Under the pieces are notes generated by a model. The model had not been told where the DNA came from. It was given only the letters and a program-made list of their open reading frames with translations, and ran no database searches. A stretch of 49,769 nucleotides of DNA, taken from Acidobacteriota bacterium. GTDB lineage: Bacteria; Acidobacteriota; Polarisedimenticolia; J045. Positions within the stretch are counted from its first letter, which is position 1; the number at the start of each line of letters is the position of its first letter. The position numbers and the translations under genes were made by a program. Positions 18,075 through 28,100 of this stretch are shown in pieces. The stretch is from assembly GCA_003696075.1 (NCBI GenBank), contig RFHH01000107.1:1-49769 (forward strand), given 5' to 3'.

Positions 18075-18920
18075 TCAGGGGGATCCGCCGGCCTCCTCCC
18101 GCACCCGTTGCTCGTCGATGGTCGACGGGTCCCACAGGAGCCGGCCTTCCATCCCGCCGGCGACGGTGAGAACCTCTCCGGTGACATGAGGCGAGAGTCG
18201 GGGGGAGGCGAGGAAGACCGCCGCGCGGGCGATCTCGTCGGCTCGCCCGAGGCGCCGCAGCGGGACCGTCGCGAGCGCACGCGCCACCCGGCCCGGGGTC
18301 TCGAGTTCGGGCCGCGCCAACTCGGTGACCGTCCAGCCCGGCTCGATCACGTTGACGCGGGCGCCCGGGACGATCCGCACCAGCTCGTTCTTGAGCGAGG
18401 CCGCCAGCCCGCGCAGTCCCGCTTTCGCCGCCGCGTAGTCGGCGTGGCCGGCCTCGCCGAACCTCCCGGCGGTCGAGCCGATGAGGAGCAGCGCCGGCCG
18501 CTCGACCCGGTCCCGCTGCCGGTCGAGTGCGGCCATGAAGGCCCGCGCCGTCCAGATCGCGCCGAGGAGGTTCACCGTCACGGTCCTGAGGATCCGTTCC
18601 TCGGCCGCCTCGTGGAGCAACCGGTCCTCGCGCGGCCAGACGCCCGCGTTGGCGATGGCGATCTCCACCGGCCCGAGCCGCTTCTCCGCCTCGGCGAAGG
18701 CCGTCGCGATCGGCTCGGGGCGCTCGAGGTCCGCCGCGAGCACCAGCGCCCGCTCCGCCCAGGGTTGCTCCGCGGTGAAACGCGCGAGCTCCTCCCGGCG
18801 CCGCCCCGCCACGAGGGCCAGCCGGGCCCCCTCGGCGCCGAAGGCGCGCGCGAGGGCGCGGCCGATGCCGCCCGATGCTCCGGTGATCAGAACGACGCGC
18901 CCCTTCAGATCGCTCTCCAT
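18075..18920 (-). CDS. Short-chain dehydrogenase/reductase (SDR)
   Basis: The 281-residue protein is a classical SDR. The nucleotide-binding glycine motif is TGASGGIG at about residues 14-21, the NAG motif is ANAGVW near 98, the catalytic serine lies in LIGSTAGRFG, and the YAAAK tetrad residues follow. The adenosine-binding region (VAGRRREEL) contains arginines that usually favour NADPH. AGGAGGGA lies before the ATG at 18920; longer upstream reading is unsupported. SDR substrates cannot be predicted from sequence. The gene converges on the POT transporter with 42 bases between stops and diverges from the cupin gene. Confidence 0.87.
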   Translation of the reverse strand: MESDLKGRVVLITGASGGIGRALARAFGAEGARLALVAGRRREELARFTAEQPWAERALVLAADLERPEPIATAFAEAEKRLGPVEIAIANAGVWPREDRLLHEAAEERILRTVTVNLLGAIWTARAFMAALDRQRDRVERPALLLIGSTAGRFGEAGHADYAAAKAGLRGLAASLKNELVRIVPGARVNVIEPGWTVTELARPELETPGRVARALATVPLRRLGRADEIARAAVFLASPRLSPHVTGEVLTVAGGMEGRLLWDPSTIDEQRVREEAGGSP

Positions 18921-19166
18921 CGGCTCCCTCCTGAAGGTCACAGGATAGCCGCCGCCCGCGGAACGCGCGGGGCAGCGCCGGGAAGAAGCGGGATCCGGAA
19001 GGTGCACCCCGATGCCGGGGCTCGCCGGCCGGCCCGGTGAGGCGTTGCGACCCCGGCCTGGTCCCGCGGGCGGCGCCCCCCGGCGCGACGTCCGGGGCGG
19101 CTCCGGTCGCGGCGGCAAGGTCCCGCGGAAGGCCGACGCGCCGCGGCAGGGTCGGCCCCGTCGGGC

Positions 19167-19172
19167 TAGACT
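19167..19172 (+). promoter_or_regulatory. -10 element suggesting a leaderless cupin transcript
   Basis: TAGACT ends seven bases before the cupin ATG, and no Shine-Dalgarno sequence is present between them. The spacing matches leaderless genes in high-GC bacteria. No clear -35 is visible. Confidence 0.4.
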
Positions 19173-19178
19173 CTCCCC

Positions 19179-19547
19179 ATGGGAGAGGACAGCGGAGTCG
19201 TCAAGCGGGTGGACGAGGTGGCCGCGCGGCCGGTGCCGGCGGGGAGGGCGACCGAGATGCAGGTCCTTCTCGGTCCGGCGGACGGCTCGACCGGCTTCGT
19301 CGTGCGCCGCTTCGTGATGGGAGAGGGCGGCGGCATGCCGCGGCACGCGAACGCGGTCGAGCACGGCCAGTACGTCCTGCGCGGCAGGGCCCGCGTGTCG
19401 ATCGGCGACCGCGTCCACGAGGTGGGGCCGGGGAGCGTGCTCTTCATACCCTCCGGCGCCGTCCACCACTACGAAGTCGTCGAGGCACCCTTCGAGTTCC
19501 TGTGCGTCGTGCCGAACCGACCCGACGAAGTCGTCCTGGAGTCGTGA
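19179..19547 (+). CDS. Small cupin-domain protein
   Basis: This 122-residue single-domain protein is a cupin beta-barrel. Motif 1 is PRHANAVEHGQYVLRG, supplying two or three metal-binding residues (HxN...EH). Motif 2 is GSVLFIPSGAVHHYE, with the final metal histidine. It has no signal peptide. Small cupins can bind Fe, Zn or Ni and act as oxygenases, isomerases or sensors, so no specific reaction is assigned. The first ATG after the -10-like TAGACT is used as start. It is a single-gene unit, divergent from the SDR and convergent on the large protease. Confidence 0.8.
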   Translation: MGEDSGVVKRVDEVAARPVPAGRATEMQVLLGPADGSTGFVVRRFVMGEGGGMPRHANAVEHGQYVLRGRARVSIGDRVHEVGPGSVLFIPSGAVHHYEVVEAPFEFLCVVPNRPDEVVLES

Positions 19548-19550
19548 CGG

Positions 19551-19586
19551 CCGGCGGCGCGTGCTCCCGGGCAGCGCTGCCGCCGG
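19551..19586. terminator. Bidirectional terminator-like hairpin between cupin and protease genes
   Basis: CCGGCGGC (19551-19558) and GCCGCCGG (19579-19586) can pair around a 20-base loop in the 75-base gap between convergent stops. No T-tract is present on either side. Confidence 0.38.
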
Positions 19587-19622
19587 CGGCCGGCCCGGGG
19601 CCCGGACCGGCCGCCGGAGCGT

Positions 19623-22600
19623 TCAGGGTCCTTCGTTCCCGCAGGCGTTGACGCCGCGGACGAGGTAGAACCAGGTGTGCTGGGTCGCGCCGGCGCCGAC
19701 GTCGTCGTAGAAAAGCTCGCCGGTGCGCCCCAGCGACTGGAAGTCCCCGGGAAGCGGGCTGGCGGACCGGTAGACGGCGTACTCCGTCGCGCCGGAGGCG
19801 GCTTCCCAGGTCAACCGCACGTGGGCGTGCGAGACGATGTCGACGCGGAGCGTGTCGATCCCCGCGGGAGTCGGCTGCTGCGTCATGTCGGCGGAGGATG
19901 CGTAGACGAGGTTGTCGTCCATCAAGCCGCCGTTGTTGGGTCCCGACCCGCACGTCTCGTCGTTCTCGGCCCGGACGACGTAGAACACGATCGTACCGTC
20001 GCTGGGAGCCGTCGTGTCGTTGTAGGAGAGGCCGGTCACCCCCGATGCGATGAGATTCGAGGGGCCGGGGGTGAACAGCGGCTGCGTGGAGCGGTAGACG
20101 GCGTAGGTTCCGCCGCCACCGGAGCCCCAGGAAACGGCCTCGTCCCAGGAGACCGTGATTCCGGTCGCCCCGCAGGCGTCGTTGTCCTGAATCGAGGTCG
20201 CCCCGGCGAAGGACGGGGGCTGCCGGCAGCCACCGCAGGGTGCGTAGTCGGGCAAGGACCCGTCCTTGAGGATCACGTCGTCGATGTTCCAGCCGGAGCG
20301 CTGGTCCGAGCCGTCGGCCTGCTGCCGGAACTCCAGGAAGAGGGAGGGCTGCCCGTCGGCGCGCCCCGAGATGTCGAACTCCATCTTGGAGTAGCTCGAG
20401 TCGGTGATCGTACTGCCGCTGCTGCGGTAAATGGGCACGCCGTTGGTGGTCCACAGCCAGATCGATGCGTCGTCGTTGCGCTCCACGTTCAGGTGCTTGT
20501 AGAGGATCAGCTTCGTGTTCCGCCACGAGGTGGCGTCCTGCGCGGGCATGCGGGCGACCTCGGCGGTGTTCGGCTCGTAGTCACCCGGATGCGCACCGAG
20601 TCCCGTCAGATCGTGCCCCAAGACGCCCGTGTTGTTGTAGGCGGCCGTCGGATCGGGATGGCCGAACCCCGAGCCGAGGCCCTGGGGAGGACCGACCTCC
20701 CACTCCCCGCCGAGCGTCCATCCCGGCGCTCCGGACTCGAACCTCTCGCGGTAGTACAGTCCGGGGATGTCGTAGGTGAGGAAGGTGAACGGCTGGCCGT
20801 GGTCGTCCGCCACCGTGGTGTTCCCGTACTCGTCCGTGCTCCGGACCCGGACGTACACGAGCCCGCAGATGTCGAACTGATTGAGAGTGATGGCGTGGCC
20901 GGTCACCAGCGCCCCGTCGCTGGCCGTGTTGCCGAGGTCGGGCGTCAGGCCCCACTCGACCACGGAATCGGCCGGCTCGTCGGTCGTCCAGCGGACGGTG
21001 CCGCGGGCGTCCGTGAGCGTATCGACGTGGATCGAGGAGATCTCCGGGCCGCCGCAATCGAGGTCGGCCGTGTCGTACGAGATCGCCGGCGACCCGGTGC
21101 CGTCGTCGGCGTCGAGATAGGTCACCGTCAGCAGGTCGCCGTCCTGGGTCTGGAGCACACCGTCGGGAGCGGGCGGCCCCTCAGCGGTGGCGATCGAACC
21201 GGTGAACTTCGAGGTGTCGGGGCCCGTCTCGGTGACCGTGACCAGCTCCGGATCGGTCTCGGTCGTGCTCGTCACCTCCAGCACGGCAGTCTCCGCGACG
21301 TTCGGGTCGGTGTTGAGGTCCATGTCGACCACCCGGAAGGTGACCGTGTCGGAGCAGGAGTAGACGGGGGCTTCCACGGTCACCCTCCCTTCGTGGCAGG
21401 GCTGGAGGCCGTCGCCGAAATCCCCGAGCGTCTCGAAGTGGTAATAGGCCCCGTGGTTGTCGTCGATCGCGGTGTTTCCCGCGGGATCGGTGGAGTGGAC
21501 TTCGTAGTAGTAGACGGTGCACTCGGAGAGCCCCGAAAGAGAGACCGTGTGCTGCGTGACCCGGTCGGGGCCCGTTTCGGTCCGGTCGGGCGGGATCGCG
21601 GGTCCCCAGACCACCACGCTGTCCGAGATTTCGTCCGTGTCCCACACGATGTCCGCGGAGGAACCGGTCACGTTCTGCTCGCCGACGCCGGAGATGAGGG
21701 GGAAGACGCAGTCGGAGGTGGCGGTGTCCTGGCGCACCAGGTTCTGGCCACCGGCCCCGTCGTCGGCATCGATGTACTCCACCAGGATCAGGTCGCCGTG
21801 CGTCGTGGAGAGGAGCCCGTCGCCGTGGACGGGCGCTCCGGAGGTCGTGTAGATCTCCCCGACGAACTTGCCGCTCCCAGGGGCCGTCTCGGTGAGGGTC
21901 ACCGTCTCGGGATCGACCTCCGTGTCGGAGTGAATCGTGACGTCGACCGTCGGGGCGCCGACGTTCGCGTCGGTCACCTTGATGCCGATCCTGTTGCTGC
22001 AGCCGTACGTCTCCTGATCGAGGCGAACCTTGCCGGCGAACGGCTGCGGGGCGCTCTCGACGCAGTTCGACACCGGCGACAGGCACGCACCGTTGTCGGT
22101 CATCGCCTGGACCCGGTAGTAGACGGTGAAGTCGTTCATCAGACCGTCGTCGGTAAATGAAGTCGCGGGAGCCGCCACGTCCGCCACGACGAGCTGGCCG
22201 CGATCGCAACCGAGGTCGTTGCGGTAGATCCGATACCGGGTGGCCCCCGGGACCTCGCTCCAGCTCAACTCCACCGCGTTGGTCAGCGCCTTGGCCGACA
22301 GCGACGGCGCGGCCAGGGTGGGGCAGGAGGAGTAGTCCTGGTTCGAAATGTCGGTGGCCGACCCGCAGGCGATCCCGTGGCGGTCGAAGGCGGCGAAGAT
22401 CGCCGCGGCGTGCGGGGTCCCGTTGTCCAGGTTCCCGTCGTCGTCATCGGCGAGGCGGAGCTTGTGGAACCAGGAATTCGTTCCGCAACCGTCCGAGTTC
22501 GGGAGGGAGCAGTTGTAGGCATCGCCTCCGGAGCCGGAGCGCGATTCGTACCACAGCTTCTCCGTGAGCAGCCAGGCGGACGCCGGATCCATGCCGGATG

Positions 22601-24350
22601 CCGGAAGATCGCGGGTCGCGAGGTCCCAGATCGCCTCCGACACGATATAGCTGCCGCAGTGGGGCTCCTTGCCGCAGGGATCGCCGCCGCCGCCGCAGTT
22701 GTTCTGGGAGAAGCCAGCGGGGGTCGCTGGGGTGTGCGACTCGCGCTTGTCCCAGTCCATCTCGCGGATCCCGGTGCAGCTCAGGCAGGCGTCCCCGTAT
22801 CCGGAACAGGTGCCGGACTCGTAGAAGCCGCGCCCGATGCAGCTCTCGTGGGATTCCAGGATGTTGGTGACGTCGGCGTAGCCCTCCGACGGATTGTCGT
22901 AGCCGCCGCCGTCGTTCTCGTCCATCCCGTGGCCCCATTCGTGGACGAGGACCCCCATGTTCGTCCCGGTGTTCGAGCAACCGCCCCCTTCGCGGTACAT
23001 GTTCACGCGACCGTCCCAGTAGGCGTTGCAGGTGCTGTTGATGTTGACGCGCACGGTGAGCTTCTGCTGCAGCCAGTCGTTCGTCGGCAGATACCCGCGC
23101 GCCTTCTCCTTGATCACGTTGATGTGGTAGAAGGCGGTCTTGGCGGCTTGGGTGTTCCCGGCAGACGCACCCGGTTCCACGCTGCAGTTGAGGCCGCTCG
23201 TCGAGCCGAGGTCGAGCGGATCGTCACAGACGGTGTGCTCCTCGATCGGACCGCAGATGTCGTTGATGCGGACGTACTGGCTGTCGAGGTGGGTGGCGAT
23301 GTCCGATCCGGCCGAGGCGCACTCGTACAGTCCATGGTCCGTGGCGGTCTGCGGGGGTCCCCCGTCCTCGCTGGTGTCGGCGAACGGCATCGGGAAGCCG
23401 TCCACCTGGCAGCCGTCGTTGGCGCAGTCGCCGTCGTTCGAAACGGGGAACACCCCGCCCTGCACCTGCTCGTACTTCGCCGCGTCGTAGAGGGCGTCGA
23501 GATCCCCGGTGTCGGCGTCGACATAGGCCACCCAAAGGGGCGCTTCCCCGGGCACCCGGAACTCGAAGCGCCACGCCAGCAGATGATCGTAGCCGCGGCC
23601 GACCGCACCCTCGTAAGCCTCGCCGATCCGGCGCGCCGGATCGACCGGCAGGAGTTCCAGGCGACCGGGCCCGGTCTCCTCGATCTCCCCGGCACTCGTC
23701 ACGCCCAGCCGCTCGAGCAGCGCCGCGTGCGCCTCGGTCCGGTCGAGGAGGGGGCGGGTCGAGCGGCGGACCGGAGCGAAGCGGCTGGCGCCGAACGCCA
23801 CGAGACGTCCGCGGCTGACGTGGAAGTCGTAGCGGGCGCCCCGCACGGGGACGCCGTCGACGACCTGCCGGAAGGTGACCAGGCGGACGTTCTCGCCGAT
23901 GCGGCCGGAGGCCTCGCGGTCGAGCCGGAGCTGGCCGTCCCAGCGGCCGAGGATGACCGGGTGTTCCTCGATGAACCGCTCCGCCATCGCGGCGAGCTCG
24001 TCGAGGCTCGGTTCGGGGCCGCGACCGGCCGGATACCACTCGATCCCGGCGCCCTGCGCCAGGAGCGGAAGGCCGGAGCGCCTGTCCAGCCAGGCCTTCC
24101 AACCGCGCCCCTCGCCGGCCCGGAACCGTTCCCAACCGGCGCGCACCGGATCGCCTGCGGGCAGTCTCTCGGGAGGCGTACCCAGGGTGCCGATCCCCGC
24201 CGTCGGATCGGGGATCGCGAGGTGGTCGAATCTCGCCGGCTCCCGGCGCGGCGCGAAGGCCTGCGCTGGCGCAACGCCGGCGATCGAGGACGACACGACG
24301 AGGACGAACGTCAGCACGCGACCGGCGGCCGCGCTCAGGACTCGACTCAT
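19623..24350 (-). CDS. Large secreted gluzincin metalloprotease with repeated C-terminal modules
   Basis: The 1575-residue protein begins with a signal peptide (about 1-32, ending PAQAFA) and a propeptide of the type found before M4/M36 proteases. The zinc site HEWGHG has His470, Glu471 and His474, with the third ligand probably Glu489 in SEGYADV; spacing and motif are M4/M36-like. A cysteine-rich insertion follows (SCTGIREMDWDK and others). From about residue 680 come a fibronectin-III-like domain, two copies of a roughly 180-residue module (DADDG, WTTDEPADSVVEW), a jelly-roll-like segment and two more Fn3-like domains. No sorting signal or anchor is evident. GGGAGGAGG precedes the ATG. The role is probably degradation of extracellular protein. 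Confidence 0.85.
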   Translation of the reverse strand: MSRVLSAAAGRVLTFVLVVSSSIAGVAPAQAFAPRREPARFDHLAIPDPTAGIGTLGTPPERLPAGDPVRAGWERFRAGEGRGWKAWLDRRSGLPLLAQGAGIEWYPAGRGPEPSLDELAAMAERFIEEHPVILGRWDGQLRLDREASGRIGENVRLVTFRQVVDGVPVRGARYDFHVSRGRLVAFGASRFAPVRRSTRPLLDRTEAHAALLERLGVTSAGEIEETGPGRLELLPVDPARRIGEAYEGAVGRGYDHLLAWRFEFRVPGEAPLWVAYVDADTGDLDALYDAAKYEQVQGGVFPVSNDGDCANDGCQVDGFPMPFADTSEDGGPPQTATDHGLYECASAGSDIATHLDSQYVRINDICGPIEEHTVCDDPLDLGSTSGLNCSVEPGASAGNTQAAKTAFYHINVIKEKARGYLPTNDWLQQKLTVRVNINSTCNAYWDGRVNMYREGGGCSNTGTNMGVLVHEWGHGMDENDGGGYDNPSEGYADVTNILESHESCIGRGFYESGTCSGYGDACLSCTGIREMDWDKRESHTPATPAGFSQNNCGGGGDPCGKEPHCGSYIVSEAIWDLATRDLPASGMDPASAWLLTEKLWYESRSGSGGDAYNCSLPNSDGCGTNSWFHKLRLADDDDGNLDNGTPHAAAIFAAFDRHGIACGSATDISNQDYSSCPTLAAPSLSAKALTNAVELSWSEVPGATRYRIYRNDLGCDRGQLVVADVAAPATSFTDDGLMNDFTVYYRVQAMTDNGACLSPVSNCVESAPQPFAGKVRLDQETYGCSNRIGIKVTDANVGAPTVDVTIHSDTEVDPETVTLTETAPGSGKFVGEIYTTSGAPVHGDGLLSTTHGDLILVEYIDADDGAGGQNLVRQDTATSDCVFPLISGVGEQNVTGSSADIVWDTDEISDSVVVWGPAIPPDRTETGPDRVTQHTVSLSGLSECTVYYYEVHSTDPAGNTAIDDNHGAYYHFETLGDFGDGLQPCHEGRVTVEAPVYSCSDTVTFRVVDMDLNTDPNVAETAVLEVTSTTETDPELVTVTETGPDTSKFTGSIATAEGPPAPDGVLQTQDGDLLTVTYLDADDGTGSPAISYDTADLDCGGPEISSIHVDTLTDARGTVRWTTDEPADSVVEWGLTPDLGNTASDGALVTGHAITLNQFDICGLVYVRVRSTDEYGNTTVADDHGQPFTFLTYDIPGLYYRERFESGAPGWTLGGEWEVGPPQGLGSGFGHPDPTAAYNNTGVLGHDLTGLGAHPGDYEPNTAEVARMPAQDATSWRNTKLILYKHLNVERNDDASIWLWTTNGVPIYRSSGSTITDSSYSKMEFDISGRADGQPSLFLEFRQQADGSDQRSGWNIDDVILKDGSLPDYAPCGGCRQPPSFAGATSIQDNDACGATGITVSWDEAVSWGSGGGGTYAVYRSTQPLFTPGPSNLIASGVTGLSYNDTTAPSDGTIVFYVVRAENDETCGSGPNNGGLMDDNLVYASSADMTQQPTPAGIDTLRVDIVSHAHVRLTWEAASGATEYAVYRSASPLPGDFQSLGRTGELFYDDVGAGATQHTWFYLVRGVNACGNEGP

Positions 24351-24419
24351 GGCCCGCCTCCTCCCGGGGGGCGCCCGCCGCCTTCCTCCCTCCGCGCGGC
24401 GGGCGCCGTCGGCGCCCAC

Positions 24420-24449
24420 CATATACGGCGGGGCGGCCGAGCGGGGCAA
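24420..24449 (-). promoter_or_regulatory. Promoter of the secreted metalloprotease gene
   Basis: On the minus strand TTGCCC (24449-24444) and TATATG (24425-24420) are 18 bases apart, each matching 4 of 6 consensus positions. Transcription would begin near 24413, leaving a leader of about 60 bases before the GGGAGGAGG site. Confidence 0.45.
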
Positions 24450-24476
24450 CGGCGGTGGCCCGGCGGCCGGATCGGT

Positions 24477-24482
24477 CATAAT
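24477..24482 (+). promoter_or_regulatory. -10 element suggesting a leaderless KDPG-aldolase transcript
   Basis: CATAAT (5 of 6 to TATAAT) ends six bases before the ATG at 24489 and no ribosome site can be seen. The position relative to ATG is nearly the same as that before the cupin gene. Confidence 0.42.
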
Positions 24483-24488
24483 CGCGCC

Positions 24489-25130
24489 ATGAGCGGCGGC
24501 ACGGCGCGGGACGTCGGGGTGGTCGAAGCGTTCGGGCGCGAGCGCGCGGTGGCGATCCTGCGGACCGGGGCGGCGGAGGCCGTCCGGCCGGCGATGGAGG
24601 CGGCCGTCCGCGGCGGCTTCCGGATCGTGGAGTTCACGCTCTCGTGCCCCGGCGCCTTCGAGGCGATCGAGGCCTTCGCCGGCAGGGAAGGACTCCTCGT
24701 CGGCGCCGGAACGGTGCTCCATCCGGATCAGGTGCGCCGGGCGGCCGCCGCGGGGGCGTCGTTCGTCGTTTCGCCCGTTGTCGACGAGGCGGTGATCGCC
24801 GAGGCGCTGCGCTGCGGCCTCACGCCGATTCCGGGCTGCGGGACCGCCACCGAGATGCATCGAGCGCGCGCCGCCGGGGCGCCGATGCAGAAACTGTTCC
24901 CAGCGCCGCCGGGGGGCGCCGACTTCGTCCGGGCCCTGCTCGGGCCGCTTCCCGAGCTCCGGATCGTGCCGACGAGCGGGGTCGACGAGCGGAACGCACG
25001 CGCCTTTCTCGACGCCGGAGCGCACGCGGTCGGATTCGTTGCGCCGCTCTTTCCCCCGGAGGATCTCCTGTCGGGCCGGTTCGAGGCGATCGAAGAGCGC
25101 GCCCGGCGTCTCCTCGCGTCCTGCCGCTGA
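24489..25130 (+). CDS. eda: KDPG/KHG aldolase family protein
   Basis: This 213-residue class I aldolase matches the 2-keto-3-deoxy-6-phosphogluconate/4-hydroxy-2-oxoglutarate aldolase family. The Schiff-base lysine is Lys135 (MQKLFPA), the general base Glu48 (VEFTL), and VGAGTV (71-76), ISP-like VVSPVVDE and PTSGV (161-165) are family stretches. Escherichia coli Eda has Arg four residues after the base Glu; here it is Ser52, as in divergent relatives, so the substrate may differ from KDPG. Normally the enzyme yields pyruvate plus glyceraldehyde 3-phosphate. No Entner-Doudoroff dehydratase is nearby. It stops three bases before the convergent kinase gene. Confidence 0.82.
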   Translation: MSGGTARDVGVVEAFGRERAVAILRTGAAEAVRPAMEAAVRGGFRIVEFTLSCPGAFEAIEAFAGREGLLVGAGTVLHPDQVRRAAAAGASFVVSPVVDEAVIAEALRCGLTPIPGCGTATEMHRARAAGAPMQKLFPAPPGGADFVRALLGPLPELRIVPTSGVDERNARAFLDAGAHAVGFVAPLFPPEDLLSGRFEAIEERARRLLASCR

Positions 25131-25133
25131 GCG

Positions 25134-28100
25134 TCATCCGGAAGCCGCCGTGGCGACCGCGTTCTGCAGTTCCTCCGCCTCGAACGGCTTCCGGACGAAG
25201 ACGACTCCGGTCATGCGGGATGCGCGTTCGCCGGCGCCGCGCTCGCTCCAACCGGAGACGAGAACGCAGGGCAGGGCGGGGCGGTCGCGCCGCAGGCGTT
25301 CGAGCAGCTCGACCCCGTCCATTCCCGGCATCGTGAGATCGATCACGGCGGCGTCGATCCGGCTCGCGCGCGCCACCTGCGCCAGCGCCTCTTCCCCCGA
25401 GGAGGCTTCGAGAACGTCGTACCCGGCGGCGACCAGGGCGCGAGCCGCGACCTCGCGCACGTCGGGCTCGTCGTCCACCAGCAGAACGGTACCGCCGGCC
25501 GCTCTCCGCCCGCGCCCGGGCGCAGCCGCGGGGGCGTCCGTTTCATCGCGGGCGGCGGCGGGGATCCGAACGGTGAACAGGGCACCGCCCAGCTCCTCGG
25601 AGTCGCCCACCTCGATCGTTCCTCCGTGCGCCTCGACGATTCCCTTCACCGCCGCCAGGCCGAGTCCGCGCCCGGAGAACTTCGTGGTGAAGAACGGATC
25701 GAAGATCCGCCCGCGCACCGCGGGATCGACGCCGGGACCGTCGTCCTCCACCGCCAGCTCGACCGCCGCGCCGGCGTTTCGGGTGGTGACGAGGATCCGG
25801 CCCGGACGGCTGCCGATCGCCTCGCCGGCGTTGACGACGAGATTCAGGAGCACCTGGCGCAGCCGGCTGGAGTCGCCGGCCGCCGCGGGCGCGGAGGGAT
25901 CGAGCCGGCAGTCCAGCTCGATTCGATCGCCCACGGTCGTCCTGAGCAGGGCGAGCATCTCTCCCACCAGCTCGTTGAGGTCCACGGGCATCCGGACCAT
26001 CGCCGAGCCTCCCGCGTAGTCGAGGAGCTGGCGGGTGAGCTCGGCCGCTCTCTTGGCGGTGCGCCTGACGTTCTCGATGTAGGGCAGGGACGGAGCTCCC
26101 TCCGGAAGCTCGGAGAGGGCGACCTCGGCATTGCCGAGGATCGTCGTGAGCAGGTTGTTGAAGTCGTGGGCGACCCCGCCGGCGAGGACCCCCAGGCTCT
26201 CCAGTTTCTGCGTTTCGGCGAGACGCCGCTCGAGCTGCAGCCGCTCCCGCTCCAGCCGCCGCCGCTCGGTGATGTCCCGGGCCATCAGCTGGATGGGTCC
26301 CCCCGGGACGCGGGTCACGCTGATTTCGGCGAGGGTCGGCTCGTGGCCGGCCAGTTCGCACTCGAGGACCAGCGCGCGCCCGGGCGCCAGCTCCGCCACC
26401 GCGCGGGCCAGTGCCTCGCCGCGTTCCCTCCTCGCGCAGATCGAGGAGATGGGACGGCCGGCGAGCTGCGCGGGGGGAAGGCCGAGCAGGCGGCCGGCGC
26501 TCCGGTTGGCGGAAGCGATCCGGAGGTCGTCGTCGAGCAAGAGGATGCCTTCGAACGCGTCCTCCATCAGCCGCCGGTACTTCCGCTCGCTCGCCCGCAG
26601 CCGCTCGGCATCCCGGCGGCGGCGCCGCACGAAGGACACCGTGACGGCGGCGAACGCCGCCGTGAGGAGCGCGAACGGGAGCAGGAAGGCGGGCGACCGG
26701 TAGAGCGGCCGGCTCACCGTCGCCGTCACCTCGGCTGCCGGACCGCCGACACCGAGCGGGGATCCCGCCTGCACTTCGATCCGGTGCGATCCGGGCGCGA
26801 GCCCGCCGATCTCGATCGCCTCGCCGTACCGCCACGCGGACCACGGACCGCCATCGACGCGGAAGCGGACCGGGATGCGCTCGCGCCGCGGCCACCCCTT
26901 GAACGGTTGCGGGTGCACCCGGACGAGAGCCGTTCCCCCCCGCATCAGCGGCGGGTCGGCGGCGATCCGGGGCGGATACCGATCGAGCGGTGCGAGCGGA
27001 AGCGTCCACAACCCGGTCCCCAGGGCGCCGACGAAGAGACGCTCTCCAGTCGGAAGGAGCGGCCAGAGAGGGCCGGCGTCGAGCCCGGTCGTCCGGTCGA
27101 CGCGCAGCCAGCTCCCCCCCGTGCGGCAGTAAACGCGCTCCCCTACCGCCACCCACAGCCGCCCCTTCGCGTCGAACGCCAGGCTTCCGGGCGAGGGGCT
27201 CCGCGCCGCCGATGCCGGGCCGATCGCCTTCAGGCGGCCGTCTTCTCCCGCGAGAAAGACCTTGCCCGCTTCCGACAGCGCTGCGGCACCGCATCCGGGC
27301 CGCGCGGCGACGGCGAGCATGCGCGAGGCCGACGGATCGTCCGGCACGAGCCGGGTCCAGCGCCCGTCCCGGTGGCGAAGGAGCCCGGTGCTGGAGGCGA
27401 CCCACACCGTTCCCTCGCCGTCGACCGCGATGTCGTACGGGCGCAGGCCGTGCAGCTCCCTCGAGGGCGGCCAGAGCCGCACGTCGTCCCCCACGAGGCG
27501 GAACAAACGCCCCTCCATCCGCTGGAGCGCTTCGCGGGAGGGAGCGATCGACAGGAACCACAGCCCGCCGTCCCGCCCGGGACGGATGCGATGGACGAGG
27601 CCGAGCGGCTCGCCGCCGGCGTCGCGCTCCACGACGCGCCAGCGCTCCCCGTCGAGCACGCGAACGCCTTCGAAGGAATCTCCGCTGCCGGCCCAGATCC
27701 GCCCCTTTCCGTCGACGCCGACCGTGGTCACGCTCGCCCGGCCGCCGTCCGGGAGCTCGGGAAGCGGCACCGGGAGGCCGCCGGTCACCGGCCGCCTTTC
27801 GACACCGCCGCCGGTGGCGGCCAGGAGGCCACCCCGGCCGTCGAGGGCGAGATCGTGCACGCGGTCTCGCCGGACGTCGGGGAATCCGTGGCGGTCGTTC
27901 GTCCATACCGTGGCGTCGGGCCGGAACAGATGCAGCGCCTCCGCCGTCGCCGCCCACAGCTCTCCGTCGCCGGCGAAGCGCAGCCAGCGCGCATGGCTTA
28001 GCGGTTCCGGCGCGGGGCTCAGCGAGCGCCAAACGCCCCCGCGGCGGACGCGAACGTCCCTCGAGTCGTACACCGCCACGGCCGTCCCGTCCTCGGCCAG

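Noticed and set aside
19677-22160. Very long open frame on the plus strand opposite the secreted protease
   Set aside because: Its translation is arginine-, valine- and histidine-rich without domains or a ribosome site. It is the antisense shadow of a clear minus-strand gene, as usual at 70 % GC.
25626-28001. Long plus-strand frame opposite the propeller kinase
   Set aside because: It lies fully within a gene with unambiguous kinase domains on the other strand and shows low-complexity translation.
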